Program-made: the position numbers and the translations under genes
In this document: positions 34,109 through 46,589 of the stretch, piece after piece
How positions within the stretch are numbered: position 1 is the stretch's first letter
Layout of the letters: each line of letters begins with the position of its first letter
From: Cichorium intybus
Taxonomy: Eukaryota; Streptophyta; Magnoliopsida; Asterales; Asteraceae
Length of the DNA: 64,000 nucleotides
Assembly (NCBI GenBank): GCA_023525715.1
Contig: JAKNSD010000072.1
Location: 401,544 to 465,543 of the forward strand
Direction of reading: 5' to 3'
The notes under the pieces: model-generated
What the model saw: the letters and a program-made list of their open reading frames with translations, nothing else
Told to the model about the DNA's origin: nothing
Databases searched by the model: none

Positions 34109-36650
34109 AAAAAGTAACTTACACCTGAGGTCCTGTCTTTTAGATAATGTTATAGTATTAGTCCAAGTATCAGAAATTGAACGCGGAGAGTCTTTGTGGT
34201 TTCGTAAATACATGTGTGAGGTCCATGTATCAGACTTTTTTAGCCTTTATTTTATTTTTTTATTTTTTAACTATTTATGTTTTCTAAAATTAAAAAAGAG
34301 TAAACTACAGTTTGGCCCCTGTGGTTTACCTATTTTTTCAGTTTTGGTCCACATTTTTTATTTGCACATTGATAGTCTTTGTGGTTTTATAAACTTACAC
34401 TGTTGGTTCCTGCTCCATATAAAAAGATCAAACTACACTTTCTATTTTCTTTTTCCTTTTTATTTTAATTTATTATCATTTAAGTAATTAAAAATAAAGA
34501 AAAAAAATACTTGCGACGATAGTTAAGGAAGGGTGTTTGTAACATCCTAATTTTGTGGATTGTAACGTCCGACTAATGTTGATCATGTATATTTGCGCCA
34601 ATAGTTACTGATTATTAAATTTTAATTGGTCATAAAATAAAATCTATTATATGTTTGGTTATATTCGTATTCATCAAAATTTATTATATATTTATGAGTC
34701 ATAAATTTATTATTTAATTCATTCTTTAGTCATTAAACTTTTATGCATGTATGTATAGAAATTTTGTGGCACTAAACGATTATATAAATATATACATAAT
34801 TAATATACATATTTGGATTTAGTTTTTGAAGGTTTGGTAACAAGAAACAGATATAAGGTTGTTTATTTATTTATATTACGGATTGGTAATATCTAAAACA
34901 AAGAAAATAGGAAAATAATTTTGACGTGTTAAGTATTATAATTTTGAAGTTATCCAAACTTTTGATTCCATAAGTACAAAGTGTACGACTTTTGATAACG
35001 TGTACATTTTTAAGCCTAACGTGTCGAAAATTCAAGTGACTAATAACTTGAATGTACAGACTAATTGGTCATCCAAAGTTTTTTGAATATAAACTAGTGA
35101 GTATCCCGTGGTTTGTATGGGGCGAGGGGAGAAGGAACTCTTTTTTTTCTAAACCGGTTGTTTCGCTCTTTGTTAAAATAAATCCAAGTTATTCTTGTAG
35201 ACATGCATGCTTCTAATACTGCATCCATTACCATGGTTTAATATCTCATGTAAGAGCAAAATTACTTGGAATTATTTGGATTGCTATTTACAGTATCGCC
35301 ATTCCAAATTTGAGACTCGTGTGCTTCAACTGCAAGGGTTTCAATTGCTATTATCAGTAAAAAATAATACAAGTACATTGTTATTAAAGGTAAAGAATAA
35401 AGTACATTGCCCATATTGAATGCGAGAGTAAAGTATGTTGCTATATTTTGTAATTAGCACATGTAAGTTGATGCTAATGACACATGTAGTTTGGCAACAC
35501 GACTCTACTATTTGTTTCCATGCAAATCCAATCCCGAAAACCCAAGTTCTCCGAGTACAACAATCATTTTGATCTAAATTTGGTCAAATAAAAACGTTAA
35601 AAACACGTGCATAATAATATATAGAAACGTACTTTCCCTTCAACACCAATCCTCAAGTACATTGCTAAATTTTGCAGTTAGGCCAAATGAAAAGGGTTAT
35701 ATGTTCGCGCCAGCGATCCAACTTGTTTCTTCCTATTACAACATTCTAATTTGAAAATCCACACAAGTACAGCAATGTCATCCATTATAACCGCGTAAAA
35801 TTTTCAAATTTGTCCTAAAAGAAAATTTATTAAAAGTGTAATGCTAGAATTGGATAGATTTTTGAATGTGCAATGTCTTAAACCTTAATAGGACAAGAAA
35901 ATGAAAATACAATGTTGTAACAGAAAGAAATGAAAGTAGGATGCTATAATACACAAACAAATGAAAGTAGGTTTCTATTTCTTGCATTTAGCCGGAAAAA
36001 AAATTACATTGTCCCAAAAAGCGGTTACCTTGACACAAGATGTTAGAGCAGGGAAGGTAGCTCCCCTAAGAAGCTCGACCAAATCCTCCTACAAAGAATC
36101 ATAAACAAACACTCGTACTTATTTCATGATGTACAAACGTAGTTCCCTATACATGATCAATTGGGTACATAAACAATATTCAAAAAACCAAATAGACCTC
36201 AATAATTGTACTTTGTTACGTGGTAGACAAACAATGGTCATTAAATTCCTGTTTTAATTGGCTGTACCTACCAGCGATAACTACACATTAGAATTTAGAA
36301 TATATGGTTGAATTTAAAAATGCATTTTTTTTTGCCTTTTTGGTTTAAAATGCATTACCAGAAAAAATATCTTAGTCTGTGACTCTGTGGTATAAGATTT
36401 GCGAGCTTCTTCTACGCATTTCGATGAAATCCAATCACTTTTCCGGTTTACATATTTAACAATAATACAAATACAAAATAAAGGATGAAGCCTATTTTAC
36501 ACATTCTTTGCAATTTTCCAACATAACATATCTATAAATTTAAGTATCTTCAAATTATCTTCCAATAGTCTCAAATATTTGATCAGTTATAAACATTTGT
36601 TTCCAATGCGTGTCATAAAAAAGACATTTATTTAATACATATACATAATT
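34109..36650. other. Gene-free stretch with transposon-like fragments
   Basis: No supported gene. A segment near 34300-34400 (GTAAACTACAGTTTGGCCCC...) has the look of a common plant MITE end. Between 35390 and 35990, phrases such as GTAAAGTATGTTGCTATATTTTG and AAATGAAAGTAGGATGCTATAA recur in varied form, suggesting old element DNA. The 70-codon frame at 35207-35419 shows no domain. Confidence 0.45.
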
Positions 36651-37930
36651 AAAAATTTTGTAGCCCTTATGAAACCCATACACACGTCAATATCCATGGA
36701 TATTACTATATAAATCAACCAAGAGAAATGACTTCTTTCTTTTTTATAACTACCCATATAAATACAACTTGAACATTTCTTCCATCCGAAGAAAAACTAG
36801 AAATATTTAATGAACTTCCAATATTTAGTCATGAGATCAAGCACATGAAGTTGAGCCCAATTAAATGATAATATCATCGTTTGTATAAATAAAGGATATT
36901 CCAAAAAACTTTACACGTAATTATAGGAAGGTGTTATTACCAAATAACCGATAAGGCTTCTTATGCCATATACAGACAGTCACATTGCCTAAATTGAAGT
37001 CATTAACATTATTTTCCCAATCTCGAAGCATTGAGCATTATTTCCCCATTCCAACACTTAGGATGTTCGATGCAACCAACTACAAAAGAAAATTGATAAA
37101 ATAGACCAGATTAGGGTTTTGGATCAAAAACTTGAAATTGTAAGAACCTAATGCGACTGAAAAATAAAAAATCGAAAAAAAGTATAAGGAAAAAATCATA
37201 CCACAAAACCTGCACATGACGATAAGTAGATAAAATCAGGGTTATTCAGCATCTTTATAGAAACTTTTTTTTCAACTTTATAACAAATCGCTTCCGGTCA
37301 TTACCATATCAAATCAGACATCACTGGATTAAATAACAGATCTATAAAACATAGAGTGCTTTATTGGTGGTGGAGACTGTGGTGAGTGTTGGTAAATGTG
37401 ATGGTGTAGCAAATTTGTTGCGGTGGGGAAGGATGAATCAATGTGGGCGTGTATTCACGTATGGTAACCATTAAGTAATTAGATAGAAATCGATATACGT
37501 AAATTGATTTGAAAATACCATAAGAAGATGAAGTAGATTGTGGTACACATCGTCAAAACCCCTGGTTTTTTAGCAGCTTTAGCCACACTACTAAGCAGAT
37601 ATCATTGCTTCCCTGGAAGCACCAAATCAACCAGATCAAAATTATATCAATTGTACTTAAACAATAATCGATATTTGCCTGTAAAGATTAATATTTCCAT
37701 ATACTATAGTAATAATCGATAACCAAAATCAGTAAACAAATTCAGAATCGAGAAATTATGTCCCGATAAAACGAAACGAAAAATCGATAAAACCAAATTC
37801 ATCAAATCTACAATAGATTGAGCAAAAATCCACTAAAACAAAATTCATCATATTTATATCAGATTCAGAACAAATCTGATTACCCCTTTTCTTTATTTTC
37901 CCATACGGTAGTGACCTATGCAACGGTAGT
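36651..37930. other. Gene-free stretch
   Basis: AT-rich with short frames only. I see no exon pattern I would defend and no element ends. Confidence 0.45.
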
Positions 37931-37933
37931 GAC

Positions 37934-38400
37934 CTATGCAAGTCGGAGGACCAGGAAGCAGCAGTAGCAACGGATCGGACATCGATGGTAGCAACAAATC
38001 AGACACCTATGGGAGCTATGGCGGTGGGAGATGGATGCTTCGCCAGATACTCCGGACAGCATATCTGACAAGTATGGCGGTGGGAGATGGCTGCTTACCG
38101 GATAAAAAAAACACGATACTAGGGATGATGGCGGATGTAAGGAGATGTCGGTGATCTGTGGGAGGAGACGATGCTGAACTGTCCAGGTTGGAGAAGGAGG
38201 CGGTGGGTTGTCCAGGTTTGAGAGATAAGAGAACTGAAGCGGTGGAGCGGTACCGGAGACATCTGGATCACACGAAGAAAGGAACGTCATATCTACTATC
38301 CGGATCCACAAGGATCCGACAACCAATAAAACGGATCCACAAAGATCCGCGTGACAACAAAAAAAAACCACGCCAAAAAAAAAAACGTTACATGAAGTAA
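37934..38400. other. GC-richer island with overlapping open frames on both strands
   Basis: Frames are open on both strands (plus 37936-38154 and 38158-38400; minus to 38575, 213 codons). The plus frame includes a repeated GGTGGGAGATGG word and a basic tail (KRIHKDPRDNKKKPRQKKK). None has a recognisable domain; the minus-strand protein is Ser/Pro/Cys/His-rich and low-complexity. It could be a gene fragment or chance openness caused by base composition. Confidence 0.3.
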
Positions 38401-39506
38401 GCAAAATCACAGAATTTAAATATAGATATAAATATAACTCTCTTACTCTGCATGTTTCATTATAACAAATTGCTAGCAAGCAAAAGGAATACAAGAAGAC
38501 TCGTATCGTTGTAAGGGTTTTGATATCAAGGAGACATTTTGGGACTATTCGAGAAGTGGCACAAACACGAGTCATATCAGGTGATCAGTACATGTTGATT
38601 TTCTCAAGTGGGGTACATGACAAAATAAATATTTTGAATCGAAAAATTATTTTGAAAAATAAGCTAGTTCTTTTAAATAGTTTATGAAATATAAAAGCAT
38701 ATTGTAAGTCTTTTTACTTAGATGCTTTTAAATTTATTACGACAACTTGTTTTATGCATAACATGGCATATGTGTGTGATTGAGTCATAGAAAGAAAAGC
38801 AGTGATCATGCATATATTGTGTGTGAATATCATAGTTAATAAAAGAATAATCGGCTAGCCAATGATGTCCCGAAAGGGATAAACAAGACTCTACTGGGTG
38901 GTACCTTCCCTCGCGAAGTAGACGTCTATAAAAAGAGGCCACGGTAGGATGATTTCTTCACCTATCATGGTAAGTTGAAAGTGTCACACCCAGATGACAC
39001 GGTCCTATAAGGGATTAGAAGCGGTACATAACCGTAAGTTTAAAAGAATATGATAAAAAAAGGCGGGATGGTCCCGTAAGTCTGCATTGAGTGTGATCAA
39101 GCATTTGCATAGTTTCCTTTTTGCGTGAATTATGGTTTTAATATAAGATGTTTCTCAAATGTGTTTAATAATATATTGTGTCTAAACCCATGTAGCTCAC
39201 GAGACAATTTTTGTCTTATGTACTTCACCATGTATCTCAGGATCACGTATGAGAGGTTTGAAGATGACAGAGACACTGAAAGTAGACTTTGGGAAATAGA
39301 AGAGGGTCATAGTTCCTTTATGTAAGTCTACTGCTATACTATGGTTTTCTTTTGATAGTAAGTTGTAACACCCAATGTCGATTTGTATTTCGAAACAAAC
39401 ACGATTTTGTTTTATGGGACCGTATTTTGGAAAATTATGACTTTTAAGTCATAAATGTTTTGAAAACCATAGTATTTTGAACGTCTCAAAAAAGTGGGGT
39501 GTTACA
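38401..39506. repeat. LTR-like debris ending in GGGTGTTACA
   Basis: Words such as TGTCACACCC (38982) and TGTAACACCC (39364) face GGGTGTTACA ending at 39506, the terminal style of many gypsy-type LTRs. The innermost pair delimits 143 bp (39364-39506). I see no target duplication, so the exact element limits are unresolved. Confidence 0.45.
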
Positions 39507-40042
39507 GTTTTGATCAAAGACAATCGATTTTTGGCATTCTTTTGTTTAAATTTTACTTTTATTATAAACATGTCATTGCTTTTTAATCTAACAACCTAAG
39601 TTTTGTTTAAAACCAAAACTCAGATTATTACTTGGTTCAGAAAGACTGTTTGAATTGGGTTTAAAATTTGTGTCAATATTTGATTTGTACAATCCGTAAT
39701 TTTTTTTATGAATTAAAACAAGTAACAATGAATTGTAGTTTTATCTAGTGTAAACTTGGTCTTGTTTGTTTTCACACTTCCTATCTTGCAAGGAGAAATG
39801 AACGTTGTTTGGGAATACTTGTATAAAACTCTATGCGGCTTTTCGACCTATAACTAAAACCTTCTTCACTTTTAAGTTTATAAAAGCTAGGTTTAGTTAA
39901 AGAGCTCATTTTTAACAAGTAAATGAGTGCTAGAGTTTGTTAGTATTTCTTAGTACCAACTTAGATTAAATATATCATCACTTTCATCCAAGTGCAACTA
40001 CGTATCTGAAATTTGTGAAACTTGAAGTGGGGTCTATCATTT
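39507..40042 (+). repeat. Dispersed repeat R1, copy 2
   Basis: Homologous to 30391-30936. It begins at the base following the GGGTGTTACA terminus, which suggests an LTR insertion or break exactly at the repeat's edge. Confidence 0.8.
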
Positions 40043-40450
40043 TTGTTCTCTTGTTTTTCTGTTTTCTGTCCCATTTGTAGATTCTGAAATTGTTTATATT
40101 CTCAATATCCATGTAGTTTCTGAAATCATATTTTTTGTTAAGAATTTAGTTTTAGTAGATTATATTATGTACCATTTATGCATTTGGTTCTTATTTAGTT
40201 TTTATACGTGACAAACCCCCCCTCTTATTTAAAATGTAAGCTACACACAAGATCGGTTACCCCGTATCCCTGACGACATGAACCTTACATCCACATTGTT
40301 ATCCTTAATCGGAGTGTGTTGGTGAGTTCAAAACTATCCCTTCTTTTTTATTTCTATTTTCTCATGTTCTTCCTTCTTTTTTATTTCTCATCCCCACATT
40401 TCTCCTTTTATTTGTTAACCAAATGACTGGTCAAGAGTTGACAACAAAAT
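40043..40450. other. Unassigned stretch
   Basis: No gene seen. T-rich runs around 40070 and 40340-40400, and a CCCCCCC run at 40217. Confidence 0.4.
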
Positions 40451-40513
40451 TCCTGAAGAGTCGAAGTTTTTTGAAGATCAATTGCCCGATAATTTGAATT
40501 CTGCTTCTATTTC

Positions 40514-41060
40514 TTGACATGTATTGGAACAGTCGAACCACAAGAACCAACTGGTACTAATGCTTTGTTTGAGGGGGAGCAAGATGGGGAAACAACAAGC
40601 GACGATTCAAAAAACGAATATCAAAGTCCTCTAGTTCTTCTTTGTGCTTCGACTAAGGAGGAAAGAAATCTAAACTCTATCTCTGATGGCTCGAATGCAC
40701 AAATCAAGAGGGAGCATGATTCTAATGCAAATTCTGAGGGGGAGCATGATTCTTCGGCTCACCCTATTCCCGTACCTTCTATCATTGACAATGATAATTC
40801 TGCTAATAATGAAGATGATAATTTTGATGTCTTGTGTATAGGTGGAGAATTGGAACAACATGAGGTTGTCAAAAACTCTAATGGTAAACCTACATACCCA
40901 TAGTTGGAACGATGGAATCGAAATCACCCGAAAGAACAAATTAATGGTGATCCTACGGAAGGGGTGTTGACTCATGCTCAACTAAGAAATCAAAGTGCAT
41001 TGATATGCAATCGTTCCTTATATCGCATGTTCAATAGATTCATTTTTGCCTCTATAGACT
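40514..41060 (+). pseudogene. copia-D integrase-RT linker fragment
   Basis: Two pieces in one frame, separated by a single TAG at 40901-40903. The first is acidic and Ser/Asn-rich with repeated EGEHD-like runs. The second begins LERWNRNHPKEQINGDPTEG followed by VLTHAQLRNQSAL, the conserved motif that precedes RT in SIRE/Tork-type copia polyproteins. After about 41060 the similarity stops before any RT motif. Only this linker is left of the element. Confidence 0.75.
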
Positions 41061-41314
41061 CTCGGACCGACTCTGATCCGTCCAACTCACGAACTGACTC
41101 CGTTCCGCCAATACCTATGGACTCTCGGGCCGACCCCGATTTCGTCCGGATCATAGACTGATATGTTATGCCTCTAAGGACTTTCAAACCGACTCTGATC
41201 CGTCCGCATACCATACAGTCACAATAATGAATCATACAACTAAACAATCAGCAAGAAATACTATACTAGTCTAAGCACACAATCAGACCTTAACAGGTCT
41301 CAAGCACCTTAACA
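41061..41314. mobile_element. Retroelement-like noncoding DNA with GACTCTGATCCGTCC repeats
   Basis: The phrase GACTCTGATCCGTCC occurs at about 41070 and 41190 with variants between (GACTCTCGG...). It looks like LTR or leader DNA. It continues to the right of the hAT element at 41977. Confidence 0.45.
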
Positions 41315-41322
41315 GGTCTCAA

Positions 41323-41968
41323 TAGGGTAGAGCATGGGTCGGTTTGGGTCGGTTTTGACCCTAAACCGAACCCAAACCGATAAAAATCGGTTTTTACATA
41401 TTCAAAACCGCACCCACACCCAAACCCATAGGTTCGGTTTTATGGTTTTTCGGTTTTTATCGGTTCGGTTTCGGTTTTTACCCGAATCCAAACCCAAACC
41501 TTTGATTTCCCTAAGAATGTGAGCTACAAGTATATATAGTGAAGAAGGCTTGCATATGTTTGGTGTTAGGAGCGATGTGGGATGCTCAAATCTTATTTTT
41601 AAAAGACATATTTGAAATTTGCGCAAAATAATATGCTTCGCCCCAAACAAGAATCGAACTTGAGACCTCACGGTAGTAAGTTCACGCCTTAGCCAACTGA
41701 TCTAAATGTAACTTGTGACAGAAATATTCAAAAACTGAATATAATATATACGTAAAATATATAAATAATAAATGCTTTATATAAATCGGTTCGGTTTGGG
41801 TTTTGTCTGTTTTTTTAAATCAAAAAACCGAAACCGACCCATCACTTTCGGTTTTTGAAAATTGAAAACCTAAACCATCGGTTTTCGGTATGGGTTCGTT
41901 TCTTCGGTCTCGGTTTGTCGGTTTTTTTGTCGGTTTTTCGGTTTGTGGGTCGGTTTTGCTCATCCCTA
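41323..41968. mobile_element. hAT-type MITE with an 8-bp target duplication
   Basis: A 646-bp noncoding element. Ends TAGGGTAGAGCA and TGCTCATCCCTA are inverted (one or two mismatches). The 8 bp on each side are identical: GGTCTCAA at 41315-41322 and 41969-41976. The subterminal regions are packed with CGGTTTT/AAAACCG words, as is usual for hAT MITEs. No transposase is encoded, so movement would need a hAT transposase elsewhere. Confidence 0.93.
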
Positions 41969-41976
41969 GGTCTCAA

Positions 41977-43260
41977 GCTACTTAAGCATGCAACGTCACA
42001 CATAGTATAGTGAGAAGACTCACCTAAATTGAAAATATGAAACACACACGTTGGGTCCTCTAATAATCAGCAACACGAACCTCCTACCTAAATCACCATT
42101 AGATGTATCTTAGTGATCCAAACCAATTAAAGATCAATCCCTTAGTCCAAGTCTTAATTCCACTTAAGGTTGACCAAAAGTCAAATTGATCAAAAAGTGA
42201 ATGGCCACGATCAAAGAGAACGGACACATTATGTGCCGTGACTAGGGTCCTGCGTTTCGTATAGAGGAGCGACCTAGAAGGCGGGTTTTCTCATACGGTC
42301 GTGTAGCAAGCATATGGTGGTCGCGCTGCGATTGTCAGCGATCTCAACTCATCTATTAAGTGCTTAATCCATAATGCCAACGACTAAGAATTTTCGGAAA
42401 GCATCCACTAAGGCTCCTAATGGATCAATATAAAAACTTTATGGGCATGCATGTCCGATACATGTCAAACATTGACCCTAGGTCAAAATGAGCCTAAAAC
42501 GCCAAAAATCCTTTGCATGGCTTCAAGAGAGCTTGAGCATGCTCTCCTCTTGCCTCAACAATTCTAGAAATAACTTATAAGTGACTTGATAGACTGGAGT
42601 TTCCCAATTTGAAGAACAACATGCATAAATGGATAAAAAATGCCATAAACATCTTACATCTCTAGTTTCAAGAGAGCTTGAGCATGCTCTCCTCTTGCCT
42701 CAACAGTTCTAGACATAACTTATAAATTACTTGATGGACCGGAGTTTCCCAACTCGAAGAACAACATGCATAAATGGATCAAAATGCCATAAACATCTTA
42801 CGTCTCTAGCTACTAGATCTAAGCATGAAATACATAAAGCTTGGAATTTTATTACACATCGAGGTCCAAAACGTGATTAGGATGCTGGATCTACTTTGGA
42901 ACTTGCTCCCCTGCACCACCACCTTCTTCTTCTGCAAGAAACACTCCCACAGGAAAGAATGAGGCTCACAAGCACAAATAGGGCTAGGGTTTTGCTCTGA
43001 ACTTTTTCTGAGGATGGAGCCTGATGATAGAGACAAAGTTAGTGCCTTAAACAGGGCTCAAAACCGAAAATTTGGGTTGTGCATTTCGGCAGCGTCACGT
43101 TGCGACAAGTCGTGCTCAACATACTCATCATAAACCCTCCTATGCGTCGCATCTGCCACACGACGCGTCGCGTAGGGCCAAAACATTCACAATTAATTAA
43201 CCATGAACTCTATAAAACTTTAACTCATGCGTGGGAAAACGGGCATTACAGGATTTACTA
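41977..43260 (-). mobile_element. LTR-like retroelement DNA (minus orientation)
   Basis: Noncoding DNA interrupted on the left by the hAT MITE. Read on the minus strand, around 42990-42860 it has the style of an LTR transcript start (AAAACCCTAGCCCTATTTG, then a GA-rich leader). Near 43080-43180 it contains CG-rich palindromic words (CGACGCGTCGCG-like). No coding domains are seen. Confidence 0.45.
42520..42809. repeat. Tandem duplication, two units of about 145 bp
   Basis: Block from TTCAAGAGAGCTTGAGCATG to CATCTTAC(A/G)TCTCTAG occurs at 42520-42664 and 42665-42809 with about a dozen differences. Confidence 0.92.
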
Positions 43261-44220
43261 ATGACAAATCTTTTTCAAAACTTCTCGATTTATTTATATT
43301 ACCATATATTTTTCTATAATTATTAAGACGAAAGTCTAACCAATTACCATATAAATTTTATTGATAAAAATAAACTAAACTAACAATGTATATAGGTTGA
43401 GATATACAACTCAAGAAATTGATTATACTCAAAGTAATAAAATTTCATGACTTAAATTTTTACCTTTCAAACTAAAAGTTACAACCAAGGGCACAAGCTT
43501 GAAAGTCAAAAAATTGTTCAAAATTTCAAAACTTAAATTTTTACCTTTCGAACTAAAAGTTGCAGCCAAGGGTACAAACTTGAAAGTTATAAAAAAATTC
43601 AAAACTAAAATAAAATATTAGTTGATTTTTAAATTTATTTATAATCTACTAATCCAGAATTGAGATGTAAAACCAACAAAAACCACATAATCAAGATACT
43701 CACTCGTCCACCTGAGTGAAGCTCGTAAACGACTGTCTGGTGTATTTAAAATTTCAGAGTAAAATTCATTTGATTTATCTCCCTTTTGTCGCTTCCTAGG
43801 GTCGATAGACAAGTAGTCGCATATTAAAAATATGCACATACTTTAAGTTGGAATGAAATCAAAGTGAATTAAACTGCTTTTTCCTTCGTTAATAATGTAC
43901 AACACGTAATTTCTAGATGAGCAAATAAAAAGAGCAAGATCAAACCTTTTTTAAAGCCAATATATTGCTGCAACTTAGAGATTTCTTCCGGCAACTTATG
44001 GTGCGTTTAGTTGTGGAAAAATGACCCGTTTTCCGGAAAAAAATTTTCAAGAAAAATAAGAATTCTCAACACACTTTTAGTTCGGCAACTTTTCTAAAGT
44101 TTTCCAAAAAAATGAAAATTTTCATTTTCTAAAATTACAAAAAATTTGGAAAACGTCCAAAATTATTGTTTTCTGGATTTTTCTATTTCCAAAATTTTTC
44201 TAAAATATAAAAAAACAAAC
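43261..44220. other. AT-rich gene-free stretch with an 80-bp direct repeat
   Basis: A block containing TTAAATTTTTACCTTTC and GGGCACAAGCTTGAAAGT appears at 43441-43508 and again at 43520-43585. From 43995 (GGTGCGTTTAGTTGTGG) a MITE-like A/T-rich segment with GGAAAA/TTTTCC words begins. There is no gene. Confidence 0.55.
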
Positions 44221-44240
44221 ACACACACTCATTCTTACAT

Positions 44241-44612
44241 ACACCCCCACAATTCCACCTACTCCCACCCTACCCTCTACCCACCCACCCACACCCCACC
44301 CTACCCCATCCCATGCACGCCATCCCATCCACCACACCCCACCCTACCCCATCCCATGCACGCCATCCCATCTACCACACCCCACCCCAGCACCCACCCC
44401 ACCCCCACCCCCACCCCACCCCACCCCCACCACCGATCCACCCACCACCCCACCCCATCCACCACACCCTACCCCAAGTAGGCACTCCACTCCACTCCAC
44501 CCCTCCCCACCCACCTACCCCACCCACCCACACTCCACCCCATGCATGCCACCCTATCCACTACATCCGACCCCCACCCTGAAGCACCGACCCACCATAC
44601 CCCCAACCACCG
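44241..44612. repeat. C-rich minisatellite (CCCCACCC-type)
   Basis: About 370 bp almost without G on the plus strand. Larger repeats are visible: a block containing CCATCCCATGCACGCCATCC occurs at about 44300 and again at 44350. The frames through it are low-complexity Pro/His/Thr strings and not genes. The complementary strand is G-run-rich and could form G-quadruplexes. Confidence 0.9.
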
Positions 44613-45720
44613 ACCGACATACATGGGATGTATCATGTATGTGTGTTATTTGAAATAACCAAAATTGGAAATCAAAATATCCAATGTGAAAGGACTCTTT
44701 TTCCCCTCTTTTATCTCATATTTTTAAGGCTATATTGGTCGTTTCACAAAGAATTGACCCTTATTTTTGACGGTTTTAGTCATAAGAGGTATGGTGAAAG
44801 GTTTTACAAACTTAAGGACCACTAGTGTGACAAAATTCCCATAATGACCATCTGTGGTCTCTTTTGTAAACCACATGGACTATTTGTGTAAATTTGTCTT
44901 CATTTTAACTTTGAACAATTATTTGGGTTTGTAAACTTTATTTAACTAACTCTATACTTTTTATGTAAAGTTTGAAATTTAAATGGGTCAACGTAGGTTA
45001 ACCCGTTTAGTATGAAGTAATTGGGTCAATCCATTTATGCAGGATTGACCGCAACTGTTTTGAATGGACAAAAACTGTATTTTTTGTCCTACACACAAAA
45101 AATGCAATTTTTGTCCCAATTGCATTTTTTTGTCCCACCTTTTTGGGGACAAAAAACTACGACACAGAAATTGCAATTTTTGTTCTACAATTTTGGGTAG
45201 ACAAATTGCAAATTTTGTACCATCTTTTTGAATGGGATAAAAAAGTTGCAATTTTTGTAATTGTTGATTGGTTGGCTTCTTTCTGATTCTTACATTATTT
45301 CAGCACTAACAGTGCTTAAAAGAACTCTTGTAGCTGGAGTTAAGTCTCTTACCATAAAAAATCAAACATAATTTATTCTTCCACTTAATTTCCATAATTT
45401 ATTCCCAAAACCCTAAAATATTTTGTATGTTCATTCTTCAACTTAATTACCATAAAAATCAAACATAATTTATTCTTCCACCTAATTACCATAAAAAATC
45501 AAACATAATTTTATGCTGGTAGAGTGGCAGTTTGGTAAATCTCCAATGATACAGGAAACTCAAGGAGTTTGTGTTGCTGCTTACCAAACTAATGGCTTTC
45601 CTACTTTTTATACCAAATAAAAGTGGCTGCAATATATGAACATCAACTATTTTTATTAACCCCAACAAATAGACTTAAAATAACGCCAAACTAATTCAAA
45701 TCTTTTTAAGGCAAGTTTAA
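44613..45720. other. Gene-free stretch with short direct repeats
   Basis: GCAATTTTTGTCC-like words recur at 45050-45250. A unit of about 45-65 bp (ACCATAAAAA-TCAAACATAATTT plus ATTCTTCCACTTAATT) occurs three times between 45350 and 45515. No gene is supported. Confidence 0.6.
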
Positions 45721-45734
45721 AAAGACATTATATT

Positions 45735-45905
45735 TTGGGTAGTTTTTCGTTTAACCACTAATAATTTTTTTTTTCCAATTTAATCATAACAATTTCAGAT
45801 ATTTTTTCAATTTAACCATGTTAACCTGTTAGATGAAAATGGTTAATTTGGAAATATGTCTGAAACTTTTATGGTTTGACTAAAAAATATATATTAACCA
45901 CTTTT
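45735..45905. repeat. Small imperfect inverted repeat
   Basis: GTTTAACCACTAATAAT and CCAATTTAATCATAACAATT on the left are imperfect reverse complements of the block ending 45905 (GGTTTGACT...TTAACCAC). It is probably an old MITE. Confidence 0.5.
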
Positions 45906-46114
45906 TGTTTTTATGTAACCGATGTACATCGGCTGCATCAATCTGTTTAAAACCCCAACTATCAAAATTGATATGCTTTTGTTAAGTTTTTACAAATATG
46001 TTTACTTGATAGTACTGGCACCATTTCAGCTAGATACACTTGAAGAGTGTGCTTGATTAATTGGCAAGTACTATAGTTTTTTTTAAATATTCGCATGAGT
46101 CATCGTTAACACAT

Positions 46115-46535
46115 TAATTTTTATTAAATTTCTGGAAAACCTAACATATTTTCATCAAATACTTCAAAAAACCACTATATTATATTTTGGTACACTAAAA
46201 CCTCTATATTTTCTGAAATGTCTAATTTAAGTTTTCAGATCTTAGAAAAACCCAACATATTTTGATCTAATCATTAAAAAAACCACTATATTATATTTTT
46301 TAGAACGTTAAAACTTTTGTATATATTCTTTGAAATTGTCTAATCAAATATATTGTAACCATCAAACAATTAAGAGTCGGTTACATAGCGTTTGTGGTTG
46401 TCTAGGATTTACCGATCAGAAACCTTAAATTATACATTTTAGAAAATATAAGAGTTTTAATGCACTAAAATATGATATAGTGTTTTTTTTTTAAGAATTG
46501 AATGAAAATATGTTGGGTTTTCATGAGATTTTCCC
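46115..46535. mobile_element. MITE-like inverted repeat with an internal copy
   Basis: The left arm (about 46130-46215: AACATATTTTCATCAAAT, ACCACTATATTATATTTTGG) is inverted at about 46425-46530 (AAAATATGATATAGTG, TGAAAATATGTTGGGTTTTC). A third, partial copy of the left arm sits in direct orientation at 46250-46330. Noncoding. Confidence 0.7.
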
Positions 46536-46588
<53 letters not shown>

Positions 46589-46589
46589 T
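46536..46589. repeat. (TTA)n microsatellite
   Basis: About 18 trinucleotide units, abutting the right end of the inverted-repeat element. Confidence 0.97.

Noticed and set aside
37540..37722. Short plus frame beginning MVHIVKTPGFLAALATLL
   Set aside because: Sixty codons, no domain, no exon signals that I trust.
39364..39506. 143-bp segment as a complete tiny retroelement or MITE
   Set aside because: Terminal words face each other but the flanks (TAAGT and GTTTT) are not duplicated; kept only as an observation.
44146..44582. Pro/His/Thr-rich frames of 89-111 codons
   Set aside because: They are translations of the CCCCACCC minisatellite in two frames; extensin-like look is composition only.
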